Positions 63,983-64,000 of a DNA stretch of 64,000 nucleotides are shown here, in pieces. The stretch spans positions 806,001 to 870,000 of the forward strand of contig NZ_LJJF01000001.1 in assembly GCF_001625365.1 (NCBI RefSeq), written 5' to 3'. The DNA is from Streptomyces sp. MJM8645 (lineage in GTDB: Bacteria > Actinomycetota > Actinomycetes > Streptomycetales > Streptomycetaceae). The first letter of the stretch is position 1. Each line of letters starts with the position of its first letter. A program made the translations under genes and the position numbers. A model generated the notes under the pieces. That model was not told the origin of the DNA, made no database searches, and saw only the letters and a program-made list of their open reading frames with translations.

Positions 63983-64000
63983 GAGGTGACTCCAAACCGC

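Overview
This is very high-GC DNA with strong GC bias at third codon positions, frequent GTG/TTG starts, purine-rich ribosome binding sites and many 4-base ATGA/GTGA gene overlaps. It looks like a chromosomal segment of a Streptomyces/Kitasatospora-type actinomycete. No rRNA, tRNA, CRISPR array, complete transposase or phage gene was seen.

Left part (1-14260): one end of an aromatic polyketide cluster of tetracycline type. It holds a minimal type II PKS (KS-alpha, chain length factor, ACP) followed directly by an asparagine-synthetase-like amidotransferase, which is the oxyABCD gene order of tetracycline clusters. Around it are a flavin-dependent halogenase of the CtcP kind, a flavin reductase, two FAD monooxygenases (one cut by the window start), a methyltransferase of the OxyF kind, a 14-TM drug exporter with a divergent MarR regulator and two identical palindromic operators, and a Kef-type antiporter. 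Together they suggest a chlorinated tetracycline. Ketoreductase, cyclase, aminotransferase and N-methyltransferase genes are not in the window and may lie beyond its left edge.

Middle part I (14280-20249): small Streptomyces-type hypothetical genes, a secreted beta-propeller, an alpha/beta hydrolase with an iron-box-like site, an MFS exporter and an MmyB-type XRE regulator.

Middle part II (20260-35530): a compact, unassigned biosynthetic island (methyltransferase, HpaB-type monooxygenase, flavin reductase, second asparagine-synthetase-like amidotransferase, possible ATC-hydrolase-like protein). Behind it are a long hairpin, an atypical LuxR regulator with upstream mini-ORFs, and a complete Opp/Dpp ABC importer operon ending in two luciferase-like monooxygenases.

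Middle part III (35552-47713): a secreted lectin, small regulators, an IS30-HTH/MarR fusion regulator, a hydrolase, a methyltransferase, a heterodimeric ABC exporter with complementary degenerate ATP sites, a cupin/TetR pair, a flotillin with a small NfeD-like partner, and two membrane proteins.

Right part (47870-63982): an operon of three different radical SAM enzymes (HemN-like, SPASM peptide-maturase-like, AmmeMemoRadiSam-like) with no recognised substrate; a TetR/FAD-monooxygenase pair with two near-identical palindromic operators; then catabolic and housekeeping-like genes (sugar kinase, penicillin acylase, YceI, threonine-synthase-like enzyme, secreted DUF3616 protein, zinc-independent oxidoreductase). 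The three-radical-SAM operon and the 20-26 kb island are the best candidates for undescribed chemistry.
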